From: Zoroaster sp. YZ-2022
Lineage: Eukaryota; Echinodermata; Asteroidea; Forcipulatida; Zoroasteridae
Reading direction: 5' to 3'
Assembly (NCBI GenBank): GCA_029582265.1
Contig: JAQQFT010000023.1
Location: forward strand, 2,877,071-2,941,070
Length of the DNA: 64,000 bases
Below are positions 31,761-44,104 of the stretch, piece by piece. How positions within the stretch are numbered: the stretch's first letter is position 1; each line of letters starts with the position of its first letter. Both the position numbers and the translations under genes were made by a program. The notes below the pieces were generated by a model that saw nothing but the letters and a program-made list of their open reading frames with translations, did not search any database and was not told where the DNA came from.

Positions 31761-32164
31761 CTTTGCAACTTTGAGATAGAAAAGTACTTTTCTAAAATGA
31801 GTCTTATGGCAAAGTTTTGAATGATGCTCGAAATGGGTCTCATTGACTCGCGGTTTTGAATAATATGCGAGTTGGTTATTTAGGTTATAATATGATAAGT
31901 AGTTCTGATGATATGATGGTAATCTGCCAAGGGACGAGTAATAAACATACAACAGGATCTTGAAGACGATTCAAGACCACAGTGCTATGATCGTGTATAC
32001 AAACAACCTGTGAAAGTTTCATGCTTGGTTGTAGACGAGCCATAATTAATGGGCTTCCAACGGTTTTGTGCACAGGGACGGAGGCTAATCGGGGTAGTGA
32101 AGTCTAAGGCAGGAAGCAAGGGGAAGACACCTCCCCCACCCTAAAACCAACCACTAATGTAATA

Positions 32165-32300
32165 AAATTGTGTTGATTCAACATTTTAAAGTGTTCGATC
32201 AGTGACAGCTCTTTATAAAGTTGGATTTAACTTTTCAAAGTGTTGTCACTCACTGAACTCCCAAAAGGTTGATTCAACACTTTAGTTTTAAGAATGTATC
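32165..32300. repeat. Short TTGATTCAACA-bounded repeat
   Basis: GTTGATTCAACATTTTAAAG and GTTGATTCAACACTTTAGTT bracket about 100 bp that also contains TTCAAAGTGTTG. The mix of direct and inverted motifs resembles a decayed MITE. Confidence 0.4.
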
Positions 32301-35286
32301 TGCTGAAACAAAACTGAGTTCAGAAGATAATGACAATTGTCATCATGTCTGCAGAAAACAAATTCTTCTTGCTTCCTGAAGGTACAACATGGCACAAAAT
32401 TATAAAACCCCGATGTGATCGAAGCAATATGTCGTAGGGTCGTCTGCCAATAGGAAATTGTTATCGAAAGAGAAATTACCTAAGCAACCAGAGAAACTAA
32501 ATACCGGTTATGTTTATCCAGTTTTCTTTAGCTAGATGTATAAACAAATATCTCTCAGAAACTTGAGCTTTCGATCGAATTAAATTTCAACGAATGCAGT
32601 TGATGAGGTCGCCGTAAGTGGCTCATCATCTATTTAAAAAAATTGTTTGAAATGTTTGGCATGAAAACAGCATTTTCCCATATTTTCGATCACCACTAAA
32701 GCAAGTACCATATAGCCACAACTCTTGGTAAATTGTGTACATACAAAGACATGATTATTGAATATACTAGCACAAAATTGTGATTTGTTTTCAGCAAAGG
32801 ACAACAATGCAGATATAATCACATCCATAGTACTGCTGATGTCGTAAATTTATATACTGAGTAACAATACTTTTTAATAAAAAAATCATGAAAATGTTTC
32901 TAAACGTTACCAGAACAAATGAAAAGGTGAATGAAAAACAGACAGGTGTAAAAATAAAACTTAAAAACAAAATTAAGGTTTGAAAGAGCAGATTTGTTAT
33001 GAAGTTTACCACTGGTTCAAAACAGTAATGTTTAAGTTAACATCATTATTTTGATGAACTGGCAACAAAGAGAAACGGTTCTTGATAAGATGCTTGTAAT
33101 TGTTAAAGAACCTTATGGGCATAGAACATGATTTCTAGAAATTTGACAGCACTGAGAAAACGGGTTTAACATTAAAATTAGAGGGAAAAAGTTGAAACGC
33201 AATAACACAAACACGCAGATATGAACTAGTAATAAGCGTTATTGAAGCCTTTAAATAGCAAAACACATGCGCTCCAATTAATATAGAACACTGGAACTTT
33301 ATTGTCATATTTTCTTGAGATGTTTCTCCAACGCTTCCTCGATTGTAAATTAGTGCTCCCACTACCACAAGAACAACCTTCACTTTGACTTGCCACAATC
33401 CTGATGTGACAGCTCAAAATGAATATATCACGACATGGATGGTGTACATTTTAAGCGGTCTTCTTCTTTTAATGGTGTGACTGCATTTACTCAAAAGAAA
33501 AACCCTGAAAAGATACAAAATACAATTCCTGTATAAATATAATGAATTGGAAAATTCTAATAAAAATAATAAATGTGAAATTTTCATCACCGTACTTTAA
33601 CTCAAAAGTTAAGTTTTGTCCTCCTCGAAAATACAAAAGCATGGGAATGCTTAACTTGCAAAGTCAAATAGAGAAACAAATAACTATGTATAGCACAAGT
33701 GTAATTGAATGACCTCTATCAATGTGAAGTTAATAAATCACAGACTTGACCCAGTCTATTCATATCATTCAAATAAAGAAAATTATGTGAATATAATAAG
33801 ATAAAATATAATAAAAAGATAACTATACTAACTTGATAAATTAAAAGATAAATAATAATCAAATCGTGAAGAATAAGAAATTATGTAAACAGCAATGGAT
33901 AAAACTAATAGCAACTAAATAAAAATACAAGTATTTTTAGGCTGTTTATTTACTCATGCTCTAGAAAGTTAAATACCCAAGAGGACAATAAAACTGGTGG
34001 TTATTCCTAGTGGTTGCTTAATGAAATGAGAAATAGAAATGATCACATATCAATTGCTGGAGATAAGAACATAAATAAATAAGCATACTATTATCAATAA
34101 CAAAGCACATCGATGGACAGAATTGTGTGCAAACCTGTAGGCAATTGGTAATTAGATCATATGCTCTAGAAACACCAGCAGCTAATAGTCTAGGGACTTG
34201 ATACTCCAGAATGAAATGAACATGCCATGCAGGTACAAAGTTCAATGGAATCACACGAACGAAAGCAAGAAAGTTCTTGATCCAGGGAAATCAGGAAAAA
34301 GAAGTGAAGATGGGGCTAGTAGAATAAAATGAAGGTGCAACGAAAGAAACAATCGGTGAAGTCACCACAACAACACGCTAAAACATCAAGGCCATCCACG
34401 GCACATCAGCTGGTTGGAGGCAACTGTTGAACAACCTATGTTCAAAATATAAAATAGGTGATGCAGTGTCTTGCAGACGATTGTAAGGATGGCGACTTCT
34501 TGATGCTTACTGGACGAAGGCTGGAGTCACAATGGCCCAAATCGCCCACTAGAACACCACATGGCCAATTCCTCCTTCTACACTCATAAATCACCCAAAC
34601 CAAGTCAGACAGAGAGGAGACCATAGCCTGGGTCCATGGTAATAAAACCCTTGGTCCTAAAAGGTTGCTTACATGTGTGGGAATTAGAGTTGTACAAGTC
34701 ACAACCAAAAGTTGCACATTTTGGGGTGTGACATAAACAATATTAAGAAGAAATTTGAAATTTGTTAAAGAGTGTTTTAGAAACCATAGTGGGCATAAAC
34801 ATTGGTCAATATTCGGGGGTCAAAGGTCAAATGTAGTGTTTTAGGCCATGGTTGTTTGCAGTAAATTAGTATAGTTTTTATATACTGCCTATAAATTATA
34901 GCAATATCCAGATTGATTACGCGCAATAAGAAAATATATTTTATGTTATCACTTGCATGTTAAAATAAAAGTGTTTTAATAGCAGCGAACCCCTGTTCCC
35001 CACCTAAATTTACAGTATACCCTGAAATTGTTTATTCTACTGACATTGTAGATTCAAAAGACCTTCCTCAGATTGGACAACATCACATTTCATCAGACTA
35101 GCATAACGCTTTTCTGTACAATAGCCAAACCACGGCACTGATTTATTCTATGATCAGGACTGGAGAGGAGGAGTCTTAATGACCTTTCCATCTTAAAGTT
35201 CATAACACGCTGGATGAGGATGGAAGTTCAAAGATTATCTCAAATTTATTGCCGACCGGTACTCTACACTGGGTTGGAAAGATGGT
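32301..35286. other. No gene seen; AT-rich spacer
   Basis: Long AT-rich stretch, most extreme at 33480-34010. Short frames on the minus strand (for example 33135-33417) show no recognisable domain. A GC-richer patch at 34380-34720 has short frames but no motif I can name. Confidence 0.45.
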
Positions 35287-35460
35287 AAAGGATATTGTCG
35301 ACGACGGCCAACCCGCCACAACGTCGGCATTTGTTGGGCCAACGTCGGCACGTCCAACGTTCGTAATACGTATTAGGCACGTTGGGACAACATATTATTT
35401 TTATGATTGACCCAACATCGCCACAACTTTGGGGCCGTATGCATGCTAGGCTGGGTAGAC
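35287..35460 (+). repeat. Left portion of the AACGTT-rich satellite-bearing repeat
   Basis: GGCCAACCCGCCACAACGTC, GGCCAACGTCGGCACGTCCA and CCCAACATCGCCACAAC lead to the end motif GTATGCATGCTAGGCTGGGT. The same end motif closes the array at 36812 (ATGCCATGTTAGCTGGGTGG), so this looks like the terminus of a second, mostly deleted copy. Confidence 0.6.
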
Positions 35461-35461
35461 C

Positions 35462-36139
35462 TACACTGTAAAAATTCCCGGTCAAACGTAGTGCAGAGGG
35501 TTTAAATATTTCCATATATTTACGGGTACCGGCTTCCTAACTGAAATGAATCTACGGTTAACGTATTATTTACGGTATTTAAGCAGTTAAGGTTTGAAAC
35601 GTCAACGGATGCTGCATTTACTATGGGATGGATCTCTATATTAATTGGGGTTAATCGATGCAATTGTTTATTTTACACAAAGTCTTTTCACTTACTCACA
35701 CGTACGCGTAGTCTGGTCTTTTTCAACGACCCTCTCCAGTTACTAATGTTTAGAACATGTATCCTTTATATCTGTCTTTCAAACTTCTCTTTCAAATCAT
35801 GGTGTCATGCAATTATAATCTATATTTCAATATGTGAAATTTCGAATGTACTTTTACATCAAAATAGAAGAGAACACCAAATTCTTAACTTTTTATCATA
35901 GTTAACAGTAAATATTTGAAATGGCTTAAACTTTCTACCCATTTTCACATATTTCAACCTTGGAAATGATTCGAACACAAGGCTAAACAAGGTCAGATGA
36001 TTTACATATTGATAGAACCCAGAGTGCAATGGAGCAGCCTTAATACGCGGGTTTTGGCCGTAAAACACTGAAAAGGGATGATATGATTCACCGTAGGATT
36101 TACACACTTTTCGCCGTAAATGTGTTTTTTTTAAGTGTA
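35462..36139. mobile_element. ~680-bp TIR element inserted between satellite blocks
   Basis: Left end TACACTGTAAAAATTCCCGG; right end GTGTTTTTTTTAAGTGTA, i.e. TACACTTAAAAAAAACAC on the other strand. Subterminal TTTACGG/CCGTAAA motifs occur at both sides (35518-35580 and 36058-36120). No transposase is visible. It fits a non-autonomous DNA transposon. The 123-codon minus frame across its right end is not a gene. Confidence 0.5.
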
Positions 36140-36164
36140 CAATGCCCCGCCTTCGGAAATTAAA

Positions 36165-36812
36165 ACACCATTGATTTGACGTCGGCACAACGTATGATGC
36201 GCCGTAGTTAGGTGCCCACATTATAACCACGTTGTGCCAACGTTGAAAATTGACCTGTTATACTGTACAAATATCGCCGACGTTGACAAAACCTTAGGAC
36301 GCCGATGTTACGTTGCCCACATGTATGTAACTACGTTGCCAACGTTGAAAATGACCGGTTATACTCAGGCTACAACATTTGCCGACGTTGGCACAACCCA
36401 AAACACCGACGTTACAATGTCGACACATATTACGTTGTGCCAAGGTTGAAAATCGACCTTGTATACTGCAACATTTGACGTTGGCACAACCTTAGGACGC
36501 CGACGTTACGTTGCCCGTATTATAACTACGTTGTGCCAACGTTGAAAATTGATTCATTATACTGCACAACATTTCCCGACATTGGCACAACCTTAGTACG
36601 CCGATGTTACGTTGTCCAGAAGAGAACAGCGTTGTGCCAACGTTGAAAATCGACCCGTTGTACTTCATACTGTTTGCCAACGTCCGTACAACGTTTAGAA
36701 AGTACCTGACCTTCCTGATGTCCGGTACAACGTTCGTTTTTGACGTCGACTTATCCGACGTTCGCCTTCTGACGTCGGCCCAATATATGCCATGTTAGCT
36801 GGGTGGTATCTA
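36165..36812 (+). repeat. ~100-bp satellite with palindromic AACGTT motifs
   Basis: Five to six units. GCCAACGTTGAAAAT (or a close variant) starts at 36236, 36338, 36439, 36535 and 36636, with spacings of 102, 101, 96 and 101. Each unit also holds a TATACTG block, an ACATTTGCCGACGTTGGCAC-like block and TTACGTTGCCC. GTTGTGCCAACGTTG and CGACGTTGGCACAAC are near reverse complements, so each unit can fold back. Confidence 0.9.
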
Positions 36813-36829
36813 CAAGAGAGCTGCCAAAT

Positions 36830-37555
36830 TGCTAGAGAACAGTTAGGAAGAAAAGTATTTTCCTGGCCTGTCGTCAACTAACGTTTTAGAATCTATAGTT
36901 GGTGCTGCATGGGAACAGCTGTCATACAATGTCAAGAGCTCATGACAACCGCAGCTTCTTTGTTCAAAGAGCTAAAGGAGGAGCCTGGTTATAGGGATTG
37001 ACATGGAGGAACCTCAATATACTGACAACCAGGTTCAGGACCAGGCAGAACAGTTTGCTTTGGGAGAAGAGGGAGTAGACCATTGCATTGCTCAATGACA
37101 TCCCTTCCACGCCATCATCATACTTGTTGGCATACCCTCCACTTTAGCAGACCAGAGAGCAATACATCAGGCAAGATGGATGGCAATTAACATCTACCCC
37201 ATGAAAGTTTTCAAGGCGTTTGGGGATGAGATCGGGTATGATGCTGTGACACAAAACAACCTGCAGAGGATCAACAGTTTGATGCTCTTTTGTACCTACC
37301 ACATTGGATGACAGCACAGTGTTGCTGGATGCACCAAATTATTGGACCTGCAGCTGATACATGACATGATGAAGTACCAGACGATAGACAGAGCTGAGAG
37401 GTGGCTGATGCAGCCCAATGATAAAGATGAGATAAAACATGGATGCTACCTCACTCAAGAAGTGGTCATATTCAACTTGTTCAGCACAGGTCCAAGAAAG
37501 ACCAACACAATGGAAGGCTTGATGGCATTAAATCTGACCTATCCAACATAGAAAA
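36830..37555 (+). pseudogene. Decayed coding remnant of an uncharacterised, mobile-element-associated protein family
   Basis: Broken frames contain AAWEQLS (about 36905-36930), HQARWMAINIYPMKVF (37165-37212), LDLQLIHDMMKYQTIDRAER (from about 37343) and GCYLTQEVVIFNLFS (from about 37441). The wording resembles proteins with an H-x-ARWMA-x-x-IY motif, a DLQL stretch and a YLS/TEE-x-V-x-x-x-FF/LF stretch that I recall as recurrent, unnamed proteins in invertebrate genomes. AAWEQLS also recalls the C-terminal helix of jerky/Tigger-like transposases. Internal stops and shifts (37102, 37305) show decay. Function is unknown and family recall is from memory. Confidence 0.4.
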
Positions 37556-38499
37556 CACCAGATGAACTCAGAAATGAAACCTGGTTTTCCAAAACCATCC
37601 TCAAAGGACACCGCATTTGTTGATCTTTACTGGGCCAGAGTCACACTTCATATTCATTGCTCTCAATTCTAAGTTCTAATTGGCTATCCTCCACTGTGGA
37701 CACATGGTCTCGTTAACTAGATTTCATTGTTGCAGAAAAGATTTGAATGACATAGCAGATTAAGAGTGTGAAGCTGATGAGTGACTTTTGCCAACATCGC
37801 TACTGGACTGTCAGGAGCACGACCAAAACCAGAGAAAAGAGATCCCATAATCGTATAATTGATTTTCGGAGACTCAATCAAAATCTGCTTTTATTTGATC
37901 TTGAAACAAAGTTCTACAGAATATACAGGTATAACAATAAAGCTTATCTAGAACCGTCATTATGGAAGTGGTACTGAAATGTGTAAATCATCCTCAAAGG
38001 TCACTCTCAGTTTAGTAACAAAACTTTCAAACGCAGACGTATTAAAGCTTCTCTGCGGTTATCTCGAACACATGTCTATTATCTGTGCTCCTTAACCTCG
38101 TCCCTGGCTGTCAACACTGTTTATAAACCTAAGACTGAACGGAAAACTACTGAATCACGTAAACTTTTTAGCCACAAATTCACGACGTTAAAACAAATCA
38201 GCTCAATTTTCATCTTGTTGTCAGTCAGAATTATAAGGAAAATGAAAACTCACTTCTATTGTAGGACTCTTCCCAACAGAACTGTTCAAGTATAAAACAA
38301 TACTATTTTGAATAACAATACTTGGTCACATCACGTAAAAAAAATGTATAATATTCAACACAAGAGGCAATTGTTCAGGTTGTAATTCCTATTGCTTGCT
38401 CACTGAAACAATTACTACTGACCCCCTAAACAGCGAGCTCGGCTTCTGCAAGCAGTGGAGTTGCACCCTCAACATACGGCTATGTATTAGTAAAATTGT
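37556..38499. other. No gene seen
   Basis: CATCCTCAAAGGNCAC-type text occurs at 37600 and 37991, hinting at a weak duplication. Otherwise there is no motif, RNA or repeat I can name. Confidence 0.4.
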
Positions 38500-38504
38500 G
38501 CACA

Positions 38505-38935
38505 TATTATGACCCCAATTTAATTCCATTTAAGCACTCAGACTCATCCATCGGTACTGTGCTCTTCGCATAAAAATCAAATCGGCATGTGGTCAGTAGT
38601 AGGATGTTTGGCTGTATTGGTCAAAGACGATGTACACCTATAACTGCAAATTTGGTAAATGCCTTTGACCCCACATTTTTACCCATATGTTTATGTTTCT
38701 ATGGTTTCAAAAGCAATCTAGTTTTTCAGCAGTGATCTTGCTTTGCATAAACTGTCAAGCCATCCGTTGCAGTATGCCACACGTACCTAAAACAACATAT
38801 TTTTGACCTTTGACCCCACATTTTGACCCATTTTATGACCCTTGATGGTTTCAAAGTGCTTAAATTTTCTTCAGACAGTAATGCTTTCACGCATAAAATC
38901 AACCACCACTTGGCTTTCAAGGGTCATTATACCAA
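38505..38935. repeat. Two diverged ~200-bp units rich in TTTGACCCCACATTTT
   Basis: GCCTTTGACCCCACATTTTT with ATGGTTTCAAAAGC near 38655-38715, and GACCTTTGACCCCACATTTT with ATGGTTTCAAAGTGC near 38805-38860. Both are followed by a CAG...AT-CTT-C--GCATAAA stretch. This is a common dispersed-repeat style in animal genomes and is non-coding. Confidence 0.5.
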
Positions 38936-41039
38936 CTTACAGCCTATTTTAACAACAACAACTCAATTCCCACATTATTAAGAAGTCACGTGACCTCAGA
39001 ACTCTTGAGGGACCAAAACCAAGCTAGAAATAAATAAATGGGTGAAAAGCAAATCTGAAACCGATCTTACTGTACTTCTCTGGACCTAACTCGTCTCTGC
39101 CTTCATGCATTTTGTATGTGTTTCTTCTCTTGTTATCCACATGAACAACATCCAGCTGTCTATGTTCTATATTAAACATGATCTGTCTGAATGTTGAAGT
39201 CCCACAGAATCTTGACATGGTCCAGTTCTTCTACCTTTTCCAGCACTGATTGCATTGCATGTGAGAGAGATCAAATGCTCAAAGTATTATGAACTTCTTC
39301 TGATTGAATATTTGTTGTTATATTTGTCAGCTGGTAAAGAAAAAACATGAACCCATAAACCGATTAGTTTCGTTGATTCTGCTATGCTTGATAATTATGA
39401 GATAAATACAGTTTCTGCTAGCAGATAATGCTTGATATAATGGTCGGGGTTTAGTAATGTTCACAATTATTTTAGCCATTATTTTAGTCATACAGTACCA
39501 TTGTATAAAGTCCGATATCTCTGTAAAATACCAGATTTTATGGTTTCATGACATTGACTTCAGCTAGTGTACATTTTGTGCCAAGCTTGATGATCTACAA
39601 CAGAAAAAAATTCGATTTGTTTGTAGTCCAATACAGCCTATGTAACGGGCTGGCGGTTTAAGTCATTGTTTACACTGTATAATACTATGTTTCTTTAATG
39701 AGCCTGTTTCCCAAAACTTTCAATGTCCATGTAGTACGTAATTAAGAACCCTGAGTTGTCAACACCCTTCTTCTGAGGGTATCATCATCAGGACATTATC
39801 GATGCAAAGAGAAACCTCCAATTTCTATCTATAGAGTTACAGCTCATAGGGCCTCACATAGTTGGATTTATTGTAGCCCAAAAATGGACCCATCTCTTTA
39901 TACACTGAAACGTAGTAACACACGAGAAGGTGACGAAGTCCAGTTCAGGGCTAGAATTCGTTATTCAGTTAGCTCAAAATGTACCATTGTTACATGTTGA
40001 AAAGCAGTGGCGAAAGCGCACGAATCACACCAGAAAGATCAAGCCTACTGTTTTTAACGCATAAAGTTGTAGAAGACTCTTATCAACAAAATGGGTTGCT
40101 AAATATGTCAATCGCGCTTTACAATTGCGCAGTGTATGCCAGCTTTTGAAACCGGAGAGATATAAAGAAATAGGGTGCGCGTACTTCAAATGTGAGCGCG
40201 GTATTACGACAGTTACCAACAGGATAACACGTGCTGTTAATGAAATGGTAAATTTTTGTGTCAGGAAATTAAGCTTGCGTTGGTGTCATCTAATTCTAAA
40301 TATATTTTTTTGGTAGGTACTATAATTTTCTCCCAAAGTTTTTATGTAGCCATCGTCTTGGAGATGGAAAGTGGCATCATTCCCCAACTCCAGCATAACG
40401 GCATCGAGTTCATACAGTTTGACAGACGGGAAGCTGCGTCAAGCCGAAAACATGGTCGCCTGAACGGTAGAAAGTTTGCGGCTGGTGTCCCGCCAGCTGG
40501 CAACGAGAAAGTTTCAGTGGTTTCAGTGTTGACTTATCGGAACAGGTACAGGTGGAAGGTGTCATCATTAACAGGGCAAGCAGACTTTGTTTGAAGAAGC
40601 AATATGTGAAGAAGTACTTTGTGCAGTGTGATATGATGACCAAGTCACCTGGGAAGAAAATGTGAGCGAGACTTGCTTCGGGTGCAGCTATGTAAGAATA
40701 GTTACTGTGGTTCTTGCCATACCTTTGGTAACGTTTGCCCTACCCCTCACCCCTTGAGGCGACTTTTTACAGTGTAGCCATTTGGGGGGAAAACAAGTAG
40801 GCAGCCTGATCCGTGGTGTTGGCCAGTATTAGCAGTTCGAAATTTAGCAACAAATAATATGTGTGCTGTGTGCCTAATTCTGATGTCAGTTAAACAGCAG
40901 ATTGACTTTTCACATCCCCCAAATAAAATGCTCTCGATACGCCCCCTGGTACTGATTATCTCTAGTTTTTGGGGAATGAAATGAAGTCCTCCCGGGAACT
41001 CCTCGTCAGATGTCACCGTCAATTTATTCACAGAAGTCA
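38936..41039. other. No gene seen
   Basis: Two overlapping frames at 40256-40643 (112 codons plus, 77 codons minus) are the longest. Neither has a domain signature or coherent splice sites. The rest is spacer. Confidence 0.4.
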
Positions 41040-41400
41040 TATTAAATTTTTGCCATAAACCTGTTGCCAGAGTGGGCGCTGTGACAGGTGATAACGTCAT
41101 CAGTCACATTTAAAAAAGGTCACATGTCAATAGTAATGTTCGTCCACAGAAAGGCAGCTGTCAAAATACCATATAATGTTGGCTGCAGACCCTATAAAAA
41201 GTGCTTCAGAATATCTGATCAAATAAACAGTTTCCTTCCTGGAGGAAGAGGTCCAGATTGGGGTCATGTTCTTTAATGGTTATCGTTATAATTCAAGAAC
41301 TTAAGATGATGCAGACATTACAAGGTGTGTAAATATCATTGTGGTTCATGATATGATTTTTTTAAACAATATAATTTGATTTAGTGTAATATTGTTTTTG
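41040..41400 (-). mobile_element. Fragment of the hairpin-ended family (copy E)
   Basis: GCTGTGACAGGTGATAACGT, GGTCACATGTCAATAGTAAT, GTTCGTCCACAGAAAGGCAG, TTGGCTGCAGACC and GTGCTTCAGAAT match 44501-44590 and 30765-30875. ATATGATTTTTTTAAACAAT and GATTTAGTGTAAT follow, as in the other copies. There is no hairpin terminus. Confidence 0.65.
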
Positions 41401-42680
41401 CTTTGTTTGCTTAGGTCCACCGTTTCCGGTTCACATTACCCGGTGTTAATTCACCTCTATTTTATTATTCACAGATCATCTACTGGTAACAACGACTCGA
41501 GCACTTGTACCAAATACATATTCAACCTTCCAATTCGAGCACGCGTATCCGTAATAGAACCGACTGAATACGATGTGGCTGCATCGTTGCGTGTAGAACT
41601 CATAGGGCTGTAACGGCATGCGTAATAAACCCGGGACCCTGCACTCATGGGAAAAAGAACATTTTGATAAGCAGGTTTTTGCTGGGTTTACCGGCCAAAC
41701 GTTCTACAAAATGTTAACACTGTGATGTTTAATGTTTGCTTAGCAAAATATCTGCTCAGCAATCCCATAAAATTGGCACCAAAGAATTGAACAACAACCT
41801 CGAATCAAGCTGCTGAGTTGCAAAGAAACTCACCTGGGACCATGTCTCACAAAACATCAATTAAAAACCTGATGACGTGCCTTAGCCCTCTGTAAAGTCG
41901 CCGGTTTCTGATGTCCCTGCGGGTACTCTTCCAGACCCGCGCGTTGGCATTTTTTATTTTAAACGATGTCCAAACCAAAATTGTGATCGGTTGGAATTCT
42001 GCTGGCGTTGTGTTTTAAAACGACTTTTTCACATAGGGGTATGAACGTGTTTCGATTTGTGAGGGGCCTCTCTTAAATACTCATACTTTGCAGATATGGA
42101 AAATTTGGTTCCCGCGTATACATGTATCACGGTATTTTCTCTGTTGGTCCCCAGAAATATTTTAAATTTAAAAAAAAACAGTTAGTATAAATTGTTTCTG
42201 ATGTTGACATCTTTCTCAAAATACCAGATTGTATATGTTGTTTGATCTGCCATTGATAATTTGGGTTAATTTGATTTAGGATTTGAGAGCTTTGGTACTG
42301 GTGGAGATGGATACTTGAATTCTTTCGCGACACGCGTCGTAATGATCTCTTCTTGCAGAGGTAACAAGCCCGAGAAGAGCCGGCTCAGGTCGCCTGCCTC
42401 TTTTGGCCTTGGCGGATCTTTTGCAAATCACTGACTATTCTCTCACTGGAATTGTTTAAACTTTCACAAATAATTTGCAAATGAAGGCGTGGATCCAGGG
42501 TCTGAAAAAAGTGTTTCTATAATCGCTACCAGTGAGTCCTATAACAAAGGATAGGCAATTTAAAGGACTCAAAGCTCCTCAAGAAAATTTATGTGCAAAC
42601 CCTATGAGAAATTGTTAAGCACAGGGACAAGGAAAGAAAGAATGTTGAGGTCTCCACAAGGATGCAAAAGAAAATGAGAA
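41401..42680. other. No confident gene
   Basis: 41475-41613 is open and preceded by an acceptor-like TTATTATTCACAG, with balanced composition and a stop at 41611. It could be a terminal exon but nothing identifies it. The remainder, including a minus frame at 42127-42333, is unassigned. Confidence 0.3.
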
Positions 42681-42720
42681 TGTGTGTGTGTGTGTGTGTG
42701 TGTGCGTGTGTGTGTGTGTG
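42681..42720. repeat. (GT)n microsatellite
   Basis: GT dinucleotides with one GC interruption. A shorter (GT)n follows at 42881-42900. Confidence 0.95.
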
Positions 42721-42909
42721 AACGTACACACATCTGCTGTGGGGGTCCAAAACACAATAGAACAATTGGACCCTCACAAGGTAACTATAGAAAATCTTGT
42801 ACCCCTACAGGTGAGAATTATAAGGAAAGGGATAATAGAACAGACATAAAGGATACCTCTACAAATCAATGTGCGTGAGGGTGTGTGTGTGTGTGTGTGT
42901 GAGGGGGCA

Positions 42910-44020
42910 GGTGCGGCTTAAAACAGGGGTGGGAGGGGTATACACCGCCAACAAAGTGGGGCACTAAAAGGTATGGTAAATGTATATGCACGGCGGAGTT
43001 GCCAATGCAAAAATGTGAATAAAGCTGACTTATATAGTAGGTCTGTATAGCCCACGCACAATGTGTATCTGTTTATGTATTTTAGTATTGTTTGTAACTG
43101 TGTTAAAATTGAGTTTATTCTGCTTGTATACTTCATATAAAACCTGTTCGATCCATAGCTTCCTGTCCGAAGATGAATTGACGGAACGAGTGGACGTTTG
43201 ACCTCCTCCGGCCTAGAATGGGAAACACTGTTAATTCGTCGAACGTGTGTCCACCGTTTACATCCAGGGGTAATAATTTGACAAATTATGTTTTACACAT
43301 GATTTGTTTGTGTCAAACTGCTACCGTGTGTTTATACTTATTTCTATGTCCATATTTAGACCCAAATGGAATATTGGAATACAGACAAATGTTTGAGTTA
43401 TGTACACGCTGGTGCAGATTTTACTCACCTTGGACAATGTGTTGACAATGGACGACTCTATCGTACAACCAATATTGTATCAGTTTTTGGATTGCATACC
43501 AGCCAAACATAAGCATATTCAGATAGCTGCCCACCTGAAAACTTTCCATATGTTTCCATCTTCCATTTACACCAGTATCCTGATTTTTTAATTCAAATCA
43601 AGGGGCTCTTTTATTCAATGAATTCATTTTGGTGTTTTTGATTTATATGCTTGTTGGTTTACAGCTGGCATGCCTCGAGCCACAAGAGAGTGCATTTTGA
43701 CAACAGTACATGCCAATTATGGATCCGATCATCATGAACTGCTTTGATGTAGAAGATAACCTGTCACTGGTATTCTTCTTAACCTGACGAAGGTGAGCAT
43801 TACAATAGTCCTAACACAGCAATACAGTACAGTCCTACTACAAGTGCCTTTCAAGATACTAAGCAAGATTCGGTTTATGGGTATAAATAATGTTTATGAA
43901 GCATAACGCCGAAAAGAACCGGAAGTGAGGATGAGTTCTTTATCGTTTCGAACAGTGCTGTACTCTGTCCGTTTTAGGAGAACAATATGTTGATGTGACT
44001 TTATATACTTATATTATAAC
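42910..44020. other. No gene seen
   Basis: A stretch at 43665-43795 is bounded by acceptor-like GTTTACAG and donor-like GAAG|GTGAGC but has stops in all three frames. No repeat family is recognised. Confidence 0.35.
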
Positions 44021-44062
44021 AACATCGACAACGACAACGACAATGACAACGACAACGATAAA
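44021..44062. repeat. (GACAAC)n microsatellite
   Basis: CAACATCGACAACGACAACG then ACAATGACAACGACAACGAT. Confidence 0.9.
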
Positions 44063-44104
44063 TATTAAGCAGGCAACGATAACAACCTTTAACTTAGCAA
44101 TAAA

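Noticed and set aside
33135..33417. Two overlapping minus-strand frames
   Set aside because: Short, AT-rich and without motifs or splice sites.
35859..36230. 123-codon minus-strand frame
   Set aside because: It spans the right end of the TACACTGTAAAAA element and the start of the satellite.
40256..40643. 112-codon plus frame overlapped by a 77-codon minus frame
   Set aside because: No domain signature, and neither strand is preferred.
41475..41613. Terminal exon after TTATTATTCACAG
   Set aside because: Open and plausible in composition but too short, with no homology or linked exons.
43664..43795. Internal exon with acceptor- and donor-like borders
   Set aside because: All three frames contain stops.
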